A stretch of DNA of 64,000 bases, taken from assembly GCF_000014425.1 (NCBI RefSeq), contig NC_008530.1, forward strand, positions 744,001 through 808,000. Reading direction: 5' to 3'. Every line of letters begins with the position of its first letter. The stretch's first letter is position 1. The DNA is from Lactobacillus gasseri ATCC 33323 = JCM 1131. GTDB taxonomy: Bacteria; Bacillota; Bacilli; Lactobacillales; Lactobacillaceae. The notes under the pieces were generated by a model, which saw only the letters and a program-made list of their open reading frames with translations, was not told where the DNA came from and did not search any database. Positions 26,598 to 34,067 of the stretch are shown here, piece by piece. The translations under genes and the position numbers were made by a program.

Positions 26598-26673
26598 TGT
26601 GGCATAAGCCACTTATTTATGGGTATTCCGCTGGCACTGAGTGTTGATGAATGCCGTAGAAGGAGAGAAAATA
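26598..26673 (+). promoter_or_regulatory. Structured 5' leader of rplS (probable L19 leader)
   Basis: The leader has a hairpin GTGGC-ATAA-GCCAC (26599-26612). A second stem, GGTATTC (26622-26628) with GAATGCC (26649-26655), encloses a small GCAC/GTGT hairpin. An L19 autoregulatory leader family is known upstream of rplS in Firmicutes. This fits in position and compactness, but no covariance search was run. Confidence 0.55.
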
Positions 26674-27024
26674 ATGGATCCATTAATTCAAGAATTAACT
26701 AAAGAACAATTACGTGATGACATGCCTGATTTCCGTGCAGGTGATACTGTTCGTGTTCACGTACGTGTTGTTGAAGGTACTCACGAACGTATCCAGATGT
26801 TCGAAGGTGTCGTAATCAAGCGTAAGGGTGCTGGTATTAGCGCAACTTACACTGTACGTAAGATGTCATCTGGTATTGGGGTTGAACGTACTTTCCCAGT
26901 AAATGACCCACGTGTTGCTAAAGTTGAAGTTCTTCGTCACGGTCGTGTACGTCGTGCTAAGCTTTACTACTTACGTGAACGTCATGGTAAAGCAGCTAGA
27001 ATTGCTGAAAAGCGTCGCGGTTAA
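26674..27024 (+). CDS. rplS: Large ribosomal subunit protein bL19
   Basis: A 116-residue protein with typical bL19 blocks: [48 protein letters not shown], and the C-terminal [18 protein letters not shown] block. It sits at the subunit interface. The ATG at 26674 follows AGAAGGAGAG. Upstream in-frame starts from 26641 lie inside the leader structure and are rejected. Confidence 0.98.
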   Translation: MDPLIQELTKEQLRDDMPDFRAGDTVRVHVRVVEGTHERIQMFEGVVIKRKGAGISATYTVRKMSSGIGVERTFPVNDPRVAKVEVLRHGRVRRAKLYYLRERHGKAARIAEKRRG

Positions 27025-27049
27025 TTCGATTAATCAAAACAATATTAAG

Positions 27050-27077
27050 AGCTATCTCGAAAGAGATAGCTTTTTTT
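27050..27077 (+). terminator. Terminator of rplS
   Basis: AGCTATCTC-GAAA-GAGATAGCT is a perfect hairpin with a tetraloop, followed by a T run. Confidence 0.93.
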
Positions 27078-27081
27078 GTAT

Positions 27082-27115
27082 AAAAAATAAGAGTTTCAAA
27101 AATGAAACTCTTAAT
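27082..27115 (-). terminator. Terminator of lepB (minus strand)
   Basis: AAGAGTTTC and GAAACTCTT form a 9-bp stem. Read on the minus strand it is followed by ATTTTTTA, so it serves the converging lepB. Confidence 0.8.
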
Positions 27116-27117
27116 TA

Positions 27118-27768
27118 TTAATAAAATGTAATATGATTTAATGGCCAGTACCGCATTTTTACTACGCCAACAATTTTGCTTCTCGGAATTGTTCCGATGT
27201 AACGACTATCTTTTGAAACGCTTCTATGATCTCCCATTACAAAATAAGTATTAGCAGGAACTTTGTTAGTTTTCTGCATCTCTTTTAGCTGCTTAGAGGT
27301 ATAGAATTGGCGGTAATCTTGTGTTTTAGCTAAAGAACTGAGGGTAAAGTTTTGGGTATTGGTATATTTAGTACCAGAAATGCCATCTTCACCATTGTCA
27401 ATTAGTTTTTGACCAGCCTTCAACCAAGGTTGGTTAATTTTTTTACCATTGATATAGATTTGATTATTTTTACTTACAACGGTATCTCCTGGTAGTCCAA
27501 TAACTCTTTTAATATAAAGAGCTCCAGGCTCATCAGGAGCATCAACAATTACAATATCGCCTTGTTTAATCTTAGCATGCCGAAGTGCAATAACACGGTC
27601 ATTATTTTCAAAAGTTGGCTGCATTGAAATTCCAGATACTGTTAAATTAGCAAAAACAAATTTATTTAGTACAAAGAATATACCAAAAAATATCGCTACT
27701 AAAATTAGTACTTGGAGAATCCACTGCCCCCAACTTTCAGTTTGTTCTTGTTTTTTCAATTTTTTCAC
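27118..27768 (-). CDS. lepB: Signal peptidase I
   Basis: A 216-residue type I signal peptidase. A cytoplasmic basic start is followed by one membrane segment (about residues 15-38). The catalytic domain faces outward, with nucleophile Ser48 in SGISMQPTF and general base Lys87 in YIKRVIGLPGD. MGDHRSVSKDSR near the C-terminus is box E. It cleaves Sec-type signal peptides and fits the SRP genes upstream. It is a single gene with its own terminator. Confidence 0.95.
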   Translation of the reverse strand: MKKLKKQEQTESWGQWILQVLILVAIFFGIFFVLNKFVFANLTVSGISMQPTFENNDRVIALRHAKIKQGDIVIVDAPDEPGALYIKRVIGLPGDTVVSKNNQIYINGKKINQPWLKAGQKLIDNGEDGISGTKYTNTQNFTLSSLAKTQDYRQFYTSKQLKEMQKTNKVPANTYFVMGDHRSVSKDSRYIGTIPRSKIVGVVKMRYWPLNHITFY

Positions 27769-27893
27769 CTTATTTAATCTATTTCATCATAAAGTGTAAC
27801 CTTAAATTTGCATTTTGTCGATTAAACTAAAAATAAGAGAGAAAAAATAGAAAAGTAATAAATCTCCAAAAGGTTTGAAATGATAATTTAGCT

Positions 27894-27899
27894 TATAAT
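27894..27899 (+). promoter_or_regulatory. -10 element of the Nudix/UDG-like gene pair
   Basis: A perfect TATAAT lies 33 bases before the Nudix gene start. No good -35 is seen at the right distance. Confidence 0.45.
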
Positions 27900-27932
27900 A
27901 AAGTAAACTGCAAATTAAAAGGAGGGCACATA

Positions 27933-28361
27933 ATGAAGACAGTGCATGAGTACTCAGCAGGCAGCATTATCTATAGAATTAATAAGAATGAAATAGAGTT
28001 TTTACTAGTTCAAAGCATGCTAAATCGTACATGGGGCTTTCCTAAAGGACATCTTGAAGCTGGAGAAAATAATGTACAAGCGGCAAAAAGAGAAGTTTAT
28101 GAAGAAGTTGGATTAAGGCCAAACTATGATTTTAGTTTTGAAGAAAGTCTTACTTATAAAATAGCTCGTGATCGTTTAAAGACAGTAACTTTGTTCTTAA
28201 GTGAATTTATTCCGAGTCAGAAAATTAAATTACAAAAAAGTGAAATAGGTGCTTTTAAATGGGTAAATTTAGAAGCGGCTAGTAGTTGTTTGCATTATGA
28301 AGAATTGAATGAGCTTTTAAGAAAAGCGCAGGACTATATTAAAAATGAAATATCCAGATAA
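27933..28361 (+). CDS. Nudix hydrolase
   Basis: A 142-residue protein with a complete Nudix box at residues 39-61: G-x5-E-x7-REVYEEVGL, preceded by WGFPKGH. The overall pattern (AGSIIYRINKNEIEFLLVQ near the N-terminus) resembles bis(5'-nucleosyl)-tetraphosphatase-type Nudix enzymes, but the substrate cannot be fixed from sequence. The RBS is AAAGGAGGG. It overlaps the following UDG-like gene by 17 bases, so the two are co-translated. Confidence 0.88.
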   Translation: MKTVHEYSAGSIIYRINKNEIEFLLVQSMLNRTWGFPKGHLEAGENNVQAAKREVYEEVGLRPNYDFSFEESLTYKIARDRLKTVTLFLSEFIPSQKIKLQKSEIGAFKWVNLEAASSCLHYEELNELLRKAQDYIKNEISR

Positions 28362-28980
28362 GTTATTAGCTGAAGTCAAGGAAAGATCAAAAGGGATGAG
28401 ATTAGAAGGAATCAATTTTGGAGCTGGTCCAGCTCATCCTAAATTAATGATTATTGGTGAAGCGCCAGGAAGAGAAGAAATAGAGTCACTGATTCCTTTT
28501 CATGGTGCTTCCGGAAAAGAATTAATGAAGTCGTTAGCTTCAATTGGCTTAAAACGAGAAGATGTCTATATTACTAGCGCAGTAAGAAGTCGACCTTATA
28601 GCGTGAAGAAGGTATTTAGTAAGAAAGAAAATAAAGAAGTCACAAAATACCCTAATCGAAAACCAACTAAAAAAGAAATTTTAGCGCATGCTCCTTTATT
28701 AGATTTCGAGTTGCGATATGCTCAACCTAAAGTTATTGTAACCGTGGGTACGACTGCTTTGAGCCGATTACTTGACCATAAATATGAAATTAGTAAAGTA
28801 CATGGTAAAATTATTAAAAATACCTCGATTTTAGAATTAAACGATAAAAAGGATGGCTATGTTTGGTCTAAAGAAAAGTATACGGTAGTACCGCAGTATC
28901 ACCCGGCAGCAGTTTTTTATAATCGAAAACTTACCGATATAATTGCTCAAGATTGGTTAAATGTAAAACCTTTAATTTAA
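28345..28980 (+). CDS. Uracil-DNA glycosylase superfamily protein, cysteine-free family-4-like
   Basis: A 211-residue protein with two UDG superfamily motifs: GEAPGREE near residues 38-45, followed by PFHGASGKEL, and HPAA at about 186-189. These resemble family 4/5 glycosylases, which normally carry four cysteines holding an iron-sulfur cluster. No cysteine occurs anywhere in this protein. It may remove uracil from DNA or have another role. A specific symbol is not assigned because the canonical family-1 ung is a different protein. It overlaps the Nudix gene, which could point to a shared nucleotide-damage role (inference). Confidence 0.8.
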   Translation: MKYPDKLLAEVKERSKGMRLEGINFGAGPAHPKLMIIGEAPGREEIESLIPFHGASGKELMKSLASIGLKREDVYITSAVRSRPYSVKKVFSKKENKEVTKYPNRKPTKKEILAHAPLLDFELRYAQPKVIVTVGTTALSRLLDHKYEISKVHGKIIKNTSILELNDKKDGYVWSKEKYTVVPQYHPAAVFYNRKLTDIIAQDWLNVKPLI

Positions 28981-28992
28981 GTTAGAAAAAAT

Positions 28993-29030
28993 AAAAACTG
29001 GTAGGAATTAATTTCCTGACCAGTTTTTTT
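28993..29030. terminator. Bidirectional terminator between the UDG-like gene and lexA
   Basis: AAAAACTGGT/AGGAA pairs with TTCCT/ACCAGTTTTT (one bulge). A-rich flank on the left and T-run on the right allow use by both converging genes. It touches the lexA stop. Confidence 0.88.
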
Positions 29031-29652
29031 AATCAATATTGTTACGATATAGACCGACAACTTTACCTAAAATTTGAACCACAGGTAAAATAATTGGATC
29101 CATAGTGTCATTCTCAGGTTGTAAACGGTAATATCCATCCTCTTTAAAGAACCTCTTAACTGTTGCTTCGTTATCTTCAGTCATAGCAACCACTATTTCG
29201 CCATTATTTGCACTAGATTGCTTGCGCACAATTACATGATCACCGTTTAGGATCCCAGCATTAATCATTGATTCACCATGAACGCGTAACATGAAAAGTT
29301 CGCCAGCATCATTTTCAAGATCGGGTGGAAGAGGAAAATATTCATCGATATCCTGAACCGCTAAAATTGGCTGACCAGCAGTCACTACGCCAACAATTGG
29401 AATATCTTTAGGTTTAATTCCTAAAGCTTCTCGTCCTTTTTCAGTTACTTCAATTGCTCTTGGTTTAGTGGCGTCTTTTAAAATATATCCTTTCTTTTCA
29501 AGGCGAGCTAAATGACCATGAACAGTTGAAGTTGATGAAAGATCAACTGCACTACAGATTTCTCTAACTGTAGGTGGAAAAGCTCGTTCTTCAACAGTAT
29601 CGTAAATAAAACGTAAAATTTCTAATTGTTTATTTGCATGTGGTTCAGTCAT
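29029..29652 (-). CDS. lexA: SOS transcriptional repressor LexA
   Basis: A 207-residue repressor/autoprotease. The N-terminal winged helix has [20 protein letters not shown] (about residues 26-45). The self-cleavage bond is Ala92-Gly93 in VTAGQP. Nucleophile Ser128 is in HGESM and base Lys166 in ATVKRFF. RecA-stimulated cleavage opens the SOS regulon. Its promoter and a LexA box lie in the divergent intergenic region, indicating autoregulation. Minus strand, with AATTATG preceded by GGAGAAAAA as RBS. Confidence 0.97.
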   Translation of the reverse strand: MTEPHANKQLEILRFIYDTVEERAFPPTVREICSAVDLSSTSTVHGHLARLEKKGYILKDATKPRAIEVTEKGREALGIKPKDIPIVGVVTAGQPILAVQDIDEYFPLPPDLENDAGELFMLRVHGESMINAGILNGDHVIVRKQSSANNGEIVVAMTEDNEATVKRFFKEDGYYRLQPENDTMDPIILPVVQILGKVVGLYRNNID

Positions 29653-29682
29653 AATTTTTTCTCCATATAGTTACTTACTAGT

Positions 29683-29711
29683 ATTCTAACAAAAAAACTT
29701 TATCTCAGCAA
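29683..29711 (-). promoter_or_regulatory. lexA promoter
   Basis: On the minus strand, TTGCTG and TAGAAT are separated by 17 bases, with TGT before the -10 (extended). Confidence 0.7.
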
Positions 29712-29722
29712 ACAGGCGTTCT
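29709..29722 (-). promoter_or_regulatory. LexA box (SOS operator)
   Basis: On the minus strand AGAACGCCTGTTTG matches the Bacillus-type SOS consensus CGAACRNRYGTTYG except at two positions. It overlaps the -35 of lexA by three bases (29709-29711), the expected place for autorepression, and lies upstream of the divergent promoter. Confidence 0.7.
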
Positions 29723-29745
29723 TGGTAGTTGAGTCTTTTTTTATT

Positions 29746-29753
29746 GCTATAAT
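29746..29753 (+). promoter_or_regulatory. Extended -10 of the DUF896 gene
   Basis: TG-C followed by perfect TATAAT lies 37 bases upstream of the start at 29791. The -35 is weak. The LexA box ends 23 bases upstream of it. Confidence 0.55.
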
Positions 29754-29790
29754 TAAGGTAAACTAACATTGTTTAGTGAGGTGTTTATTT

Positions 29791-30039
29791 ATGGATAAAA
29801 AAGAAGAGGAAAAGCTGATTAAAAGAATTAATGAGCTAACTAAAATTAGTAGAGAACGTGAATTAACTCCTGGTGAAGTGGAAGAACGAAAGAAATTAAG
29901 ATCCGCTTTTCTAGAAAACTTCCGTGCAGGCTTTAGACAGCAATTAGAAGACACGGTAGTTATTGATGAAAATGGTAAAGAAGTAACCTCAGAAAAAGCA
30001 AAAGAGGCACAACGTCGTAAAGGATTAAGAAAAGATTAA
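29791..30039 (+). CDS. DUF896/UPF0291 family protein (YnzC-like)
   Basis: An 82-residue, highly charged, helical protein with the DUF896 pattern LIKRINELTKISRERELTPGEVEER, then RKKLRSAFLENFRAGFRQQLE. Its biochemical role is unknown. In Bacillus subtilis the homologue ynzC is in the yneA-yneB-ynzC operon facing lexA, which is SOS-induced. Here it faces lexA directly, with no yneA or yneB between. The ATG at 29791 is preferred over a GTG at 29776 that overlaps the GTGAGGTG RBS. Confidence 0.88.
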   Translation: MDKKEEEKLIKRINELTKISRERELTPGEVEERKKLRSAFLENFRAGFRQQLEDTVVIDENGKEVTSEKAKEAQRRKGLRKD

Positions 30040-30047
30040 TCTTCTAC

Positions 30048-30076
30048 TTTAAAAATAGCTGTTTTTTTGGTATGCT
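30048..30076 (+). promoter_or_regulatory. Promoter of the UPF0154 gene
   Basis: TTTAAA and TATGCT are separated by 17 bases, with TGG before the -10 (extended). Confidence 0.45.
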
Positions 30077-30111
30077 GAAAAAGTACATTAATTTTCGGAG
30101 GTTTTTGGGAA

Positions 30112-30333
30112 ATGAATTTAGGTTTAGCAATTTTTCTTATTATTATCGCATTATTAATCGGTCTTGTCGGCGGATTTTACGGTGCTCGTGCATACATGAA
30201 GAAGTATTTCCAAGACAATCCTCCTATTAGTGAAGATATGATTGCAGCTATGATGGCGCAAATGGGACAAAAACCATCCACTAAGAAGCTTAATCAAGTT
30301 ATGAATATGATGAAGCATCAACAACAAAAGTAG
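30112..30333 (+). CDS. UPF0154 family membrane protein (YneF-like)
   Basis: A 73-residue protein with one N-terminal membrane segment (about residues 3-25, GLAIFLIIIALLIGLVGGF), then a short conserved cytoplasmic tail: GARAYMKKYFQDNPPISEDMIAAMMAQMGQKPS. The function is unknown. The pattern is typical of Firmicutes YneF. The RBS is CGGAGG. It is flanked by its own promoter and terminator. Confidence 0.9.
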   Translation: MNLGLAIFLIIIALLIGLVGGFYGARAYMKKYFQDNPPISEDMIAAMMAQMGQKPSTKKLNQVMNMMKHQQQK

Positions 30334-30362
30334 TAGCTTACTTTACTAATATTTGGTAATAG

Positions 30363-30390
30363 ACAGAGGACCGGTTTCCTCTGTTTTTTT
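30363..30390 (+). terminator. Terminator of the UPF0154 gene
   Basis: ACAGAGGA pairs with TCCTCTGT around a six-base loop, followed by T residues. Confidence 0.88.
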
Positions 30391-30410
30391 GTATATTGTG
30401 AGGTGAAAAG

Positions 30411-32177
30411 ATGAATATTTTCAGCAAATTGGGCTGGTTTTTTAAGCAAGAAAAAAAGAGATATATTATTGGAATTAGTTTTTTGGCTTTAACTTCGATC
30501 GCAAATTTAGTACCTCCGAGAATTTTAGGATTGATGGCGGATCAACTAGATAAGGGATCAATTAGTTGGGGCGAATACGGCGCTCTAATTTTAGCGGTTG
30601 TTGCAGCTGCAATTGTTTTGTATTTATTACGTTACTTTTGGCGTAAGCAGATTTGGGGTGGTGCTGCTGAATTAGAAAGGCAAATGCGGTCACGTTTATT
30701 TAAACATTTTATGGTAATGGATCGAACTTTTTATCAAAGACACCGGACTGGTGACTTGATGGCGCATGCAACAAATGATATTAATTCTATTCAAAATGTT
30801 GCGGGAGACGGTATTTTAACTTTAGTCGACTCATTAGTCACTGGTGGAACAACGATGATTGCAATGATTATCTTTACAGACTTTCGCTTAACAATTATTG
30901 CACTTTTGCCGCTTCCTTTTCTTGCTTTAGGTGCTTGGAAATTAGGAGATAAACTTCATTATAGTTTTGATAAGTCACAGGCGGCATTTTCTCGTTTAAA
31001 TAATAAAACTCAAGAATCTGTTTCTGGAATTAAAGTATTGAAAGCATTTGGCGAAAGTAAGCAGGATTCTGCCGCCTTTAACAAAATGGTAGATGAAACT
31101 ATTCAGATCAATAAGAAAGTTTTTAAATGGGATTCAATGTTTGATCCACTAGGAACCTTAATTATTGGGGCCACTTATGTAATTACAATTATTTATGGTG
31201 GTTTATTAGTAACAAATCATACTTTATCGGTCGGACAGTTAGTCTCATTTATTGCTTATATTTCCAATATGGTTTGGCCAATGTTTGCGATTGGTTATTT
31301 ATTTAATATTTTAGAAAGAGGATCAGCTTCTTATGATCGTGTTGAACGTCTCTTATATGAAAGACCGCAAATTACAGATGAAAACGCTGATCAAAGTTTA
31401 ACGGCTAAAGATATTCAAGGTGATCTGAAATATGATATTCAATCTTTTTCTTATCCTGATGAAAAGGAAATACCCGTCTTACAAAATATTGATTTCACCT
31501 TAAAACCAGGACAAACATTAGGATTAGTTGGTAAGGTTGGAGCTGGTAAAACTACAATTATTGAGCTTTTACTTAGAGAATTCGATCGCTATCAGGGCAA
31601 AATAACTTTAGGCGGACATGACATTCGAAATATTCCGCTAAAATTATTGTTAAATGAAATTTCTTATGTACCGCAGAATAACTTTTTATTTTCTACTTCA
31701 ATTGAAAAGAATATTGCATTTTCAGATCAAGACGCAGCTAAAAGTAAAATAGAATCTGCAGCTCAAAAGAGTGATTTACATGATGATATTATGCAGATGC
31801 CAGCGGGTTATCAAACTTTAGTTGGAGAAAACGGTGTTTCCTTGTCTGGTGGACAAAAGCAACGGTTATCAATTGCTAGAGCATTATTAAAAGAAAGTCC
31901 GATTTTGATTTTGGACGATGCTCTTTCAGCAGTTGATGCGAAAACAGAAACTGCTATTTTGGATTCACTTAGATCTGAGAGAAAAGGAAAAAAGACATTG
32001 ATTGCGGCACACCGTTTAACTTCAGTAATGGATGCTGATTTAATTCTAGTTCTAAAGAATGGAAAAATTGTTGAAAGAGGAAAGCATGATGAGCTACTGG
32101 CCCAAGATGGTTGGTATGCTGAAATGTGGCGTAAACAAGAATTACAAGCAAAGGTGGGTGAAGTAGATGGGCAATAA
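30411..32177 (+). CDS. ABC multidrug exporter subunit 1 (degenerate-site half-transporter)
   Basis: A 588-residue half-transporter. The membrane domain (about 1-310) has six segments. The ATPase domain has Walker A GKVGAGKTT near 378, the canonical signature LSGGQKQR near 480, and Walker B LILDDALSAVD near 500. An Asp replaces the catalytic Glu after Walker B. This matches the degenerate partner in heterodimeric exporters such as LmrCD, BmrCD and TM287/288. The partner is the next gene, which overlaps by 11 bases. It probably exports drugs or lipids, but the substrate is unknown. Confidence 0.88.
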   Translation: MNIFSKLGWFFKQEKKRYIIGISFLALTSIANLVPPRILGLMADQLDKGSISWGEYGALILAVVAAAIVLYLLRYFWRKQIWGGAAELERQMRSRLFKHFMVMDRTFYQRHRTGDLMAHATNDINSIQNVAGDGILTLVDSLVTGGTTMIAMIIFTDFRLTIIALLPLPFLALGAWKLGDKLHYSFDKSQAAFSRLNNKTQESVSGIKVLKAFGESKQDSAAFNKMVDETIQINKKVFKWDSMFDPLGTLIIGATYVITIIYGGLLVTNHTLSVGQLVSFIAYISNMVWPMFAIGYLFNILERGSASYDRVERLLYERPQITDENADQSLTAKDIQGDLKYDIQSFSYPDEKEIPVLQNIDFTLKPGQTLGLVGKVGAGKTTIIELLLREFDRYQGKITLGGHDIRNIPLKLLLNEISYVPQNNFLFSTSIEKNIAFSDQDAAKSKIESAAQKSDLHDDIMQMPAGYQTLVGENGVSLSGGQKQRLSIARALLKESPILILDDALSAVDAKTETAILDSLRSERKGKKTLIAAHRLTSVMDADLILVLKNGKIVERGKHDELLAQDGWYAEMWRKQELQAKVGEVDGQ

Positions 32178-33960
32178 TGAAGAAACTAAATCAGTTTGGT
32201 CAAAGGCAATACCGTTTAAAGAACAAGTTCAGATTTTTAAACGTGTTTTAAAATATGTTAAACCTTTTAAAGTTGAGATGGGGATCGCCGTTTTTGGGGC
32301 TTTCTTAGTAAGTGTAATTAATATGCTTTTGCCGAGAGGGCTGCAATTTTTCTTAGATAATTATTTGATTAAACAAAAAGCAACAGTTCAAATTATTATT
32401 TGGGCTGGCTTGTTGTATGGGCTAGGAACAATTATTAAGGCGCTTCTTCAATTCGTGTACCAGTATTTGTATGCCCTTGGTGCTGAAAAGACGCTTGAGA
32501 GTGTCAGAAAAGATTTGTATCATAAGCTTCACAGCCTAGGGATGCGATATTTTGATCAGACTCCAGCTGGTTCAATTGTTTCAAGAGTTACTAATGATAC
32601 GATGACTTTGAGCGATTTCTTGGGAGTACTTTGTCAGGTAGTTATTGGGGTCTTCTCATTAGTAACTGCTTTTGTAGCAATGTATGTGACCAATAAAGTT
32701 GCCGCTTTGATCGTGCTATTATTTTTGCCAATTTTAGGTTTTGTTTTTTGGATTTATACGCAGAAAAGCTCAAAATTATATCGTGGTTTTCGTGAACGCT
32801 TAAGCCGGATTAATACGAATTTAAATGAGTCGATAGAAGGTGTATCCTTAATTCAGCAATTTAAGCAAGAAAAAAGAATGACTAATCATTTTGAAAATGA
32901 AAATGGCACATTGATGAAAACTCGCTTTAACATGATTAGGGTCAACTCACTATTGTTGTCTCCAATGACTAGTTTGCTTTATTCTTTAGCATTAGCACTA
33001 GTCTTAATGTACTTTGGCTTTCCACTTCAAAAGACCTTTGTTCCAGCTGGAATTGTTTATGCATTTTCTCAATATGTACAGCAGTTCTTTAATCCAATTT
33101 CTACTATGATGGATCGAATGACTTTCTTTCAAGATGGAATTGTGGCCGGAAAACGTATTTTTCGAATTATGGATGAAACAGAATATGAGCCTAAGCAAGA
33201 AGATGATAAAAATGCAGTAATCTCTAAAGGCAAGATTGAATTTAAAAATGTTAGTTTTTCTTATGATGGCAAGCATGAGATTTTGCATAATGTATCTTTT
33301 GTAGTTAATCCTGGTGAGACTCTAGGAATTGTTGGTCATACTGGATCAGGAAAAAGTTCGATCATCAACGTGATGATGAGATTTTATGAATTTGGTAGTG
33401 GACAAGTCTTAATTGATGATATTGATATTAGAAAGTTTTCGAAAAAAGAATTACGCAAAAAATTAGGGTTGGTTTTACAGGAACCGTTCATGTTTTATGG
33501 CGATATTTCTTCAAATATTCGTTTATATAATGATCAAATTACTGATCAACAAATTAAAAAAGCAGCTAAAGCAGTTCAAGCTGATTCTTTTATCGAAAAG
33601 ATGCCTGGTAGGTATCATGCTAAAGTGATTGAAGGCGGATCAGAGCTTAGCCAAGGCCAAAGGCAGTTAATTTCTTTTGCTAGAACTTTAGTAACGGATC
33701 CTAAAATTTTGGTTTTAGATGAGGCAACAGCGAATGTTGATACTGAAACAGAAAATTTGATTCAAGAAGGGTTGAAGAAACTTCGTCAAGGAAGGACAAC
33801 ATTAGCAATTGCTCACCGACTCTCTACAATTGCAGATGCTGATCAAATTATTGTTTTAGATAAAGGAAGAATTGTAGAACGAGGAACACATACAGAGTTA
33901 CTAGAAAAGAAAGGTTACTACTACAATCTTTATAAGCTACAACAAAATAGTAATAAATAA
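32167..33960 (+). CDS. ABC multidrug exporter subunit 2 (catalytic half-transporter)
   Basis: A 597-residue half-transporter. Six membrane segments lie within about residues 30-330. Walker A GHTGSGKSS is near 389, the non-canonical signature LSQGQRQ near 493, and Walker B LVLDEATANVD near 515 keeps the catalytic Glu. The changed signature here and the changed Walker B in subunit 1 meet at one nucleotide site in a heterodimer, leaving one competent site. The RBS GGTGGGTGAAG lies inside subunit 1, so the pair is coupled. Confidence 0.88.
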   Translation: MGNNEETKSVWSKAIPFKEQVQIFKRVLKYVKPFKVEMGIAVFGAFLVSVINMLLPRGLQFFLDNYLIKQKATVQIIIWAGLLYGLGTIIKALLQFVYQYLYALGAEKTLESVRKDLYHKLHSLGMRYFDQTPAGSIVSRVTNDTMTLSDFLGVLCQVVIGVFSLVTAFVAMYVTNKVAALIVLLFLPILGFVFWIYTQKSSKLYRGFRERLSRINTNLNESIEGVSLIQQFKQEKRMTNHFENENGTLMKTRFNMIRVNSLLLSPMTSLLYSLALALVLMYFGFPLQKTFVPAGIVYAFSQYVQQFFNPISTMMDRMTFFQDGIVAGKRIFRIMDETEYEPKQEDDKNAVISKGKIEFKNVSFSYDGKHEILHNVSFVVNPGETLGIVGHTGSGKSSIINVMMRFYEFGSGQVLIDDIDIRKFSKKELRKKLGLVLQEPFMFYGDISSNIRLYNDQITDQQIKKAAKAVQADSFIEKMPGRYHAKVIEGGSELSQGQRQLISFARTLVTDPKILVLDEATANVDTETENLIQEGLKKLRQGRTTLAIAHRLSTIADADQIIVLDKGRIVERGTHTELLEKKGYYYNLYKLQQNSNK

Positions 33961-33989
33961 AATGCTCGGTCAACTGACCGAGCATTTTT
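33959..33989 (+). terminator. Terminator of the ABC exporter operon
   Basis: AAAATGCTCGGTC pairs with GACCGAGCATTTT around a four-base loop. It overlaps the stop codon of subunit 2. T-rich on the plus-strand side. Confidence 0.9.
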
Positions 33990-34009
33990 ACTGTATATTT
34001 TTTAAGTTA

Positions 34010-34067
34010 TTATTTATCGTTTAACATGTATTGACGAGTCATTGGTAAGCTTTTACCTGATGGGCCT
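34010..34067 (-). pseudogene. Out-of-frame C-terminal remnant of cfa
   Basis: Directly past the cfa stop, the minus strand in a shifted frame reads [21 protein letters not shown] and then stops at 34010-34012. The TKGP...LPMTR...Y pattern is the normal C-terminus of Firmicutes cyclopropane synthases. It is reached from the cfa frame by removing one base from the TTT at 34074-34076 (minus strand). It is therefore a detached part of cfa and not a separate gene. Confidence 0.8.

Noticed and set aside
26903-27121. 72-codon plus-strand frame in the end of rplS
   Set aside because: It overlaps rplS and passes through the terminator at 27050-27077, with no RBS.
33004-33288. 94-codon minus-strand frame opposite the second ABC exporter gene
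   Set aside because: It is antisense to a conserved coding domain, with no RBS and no homology recognised.
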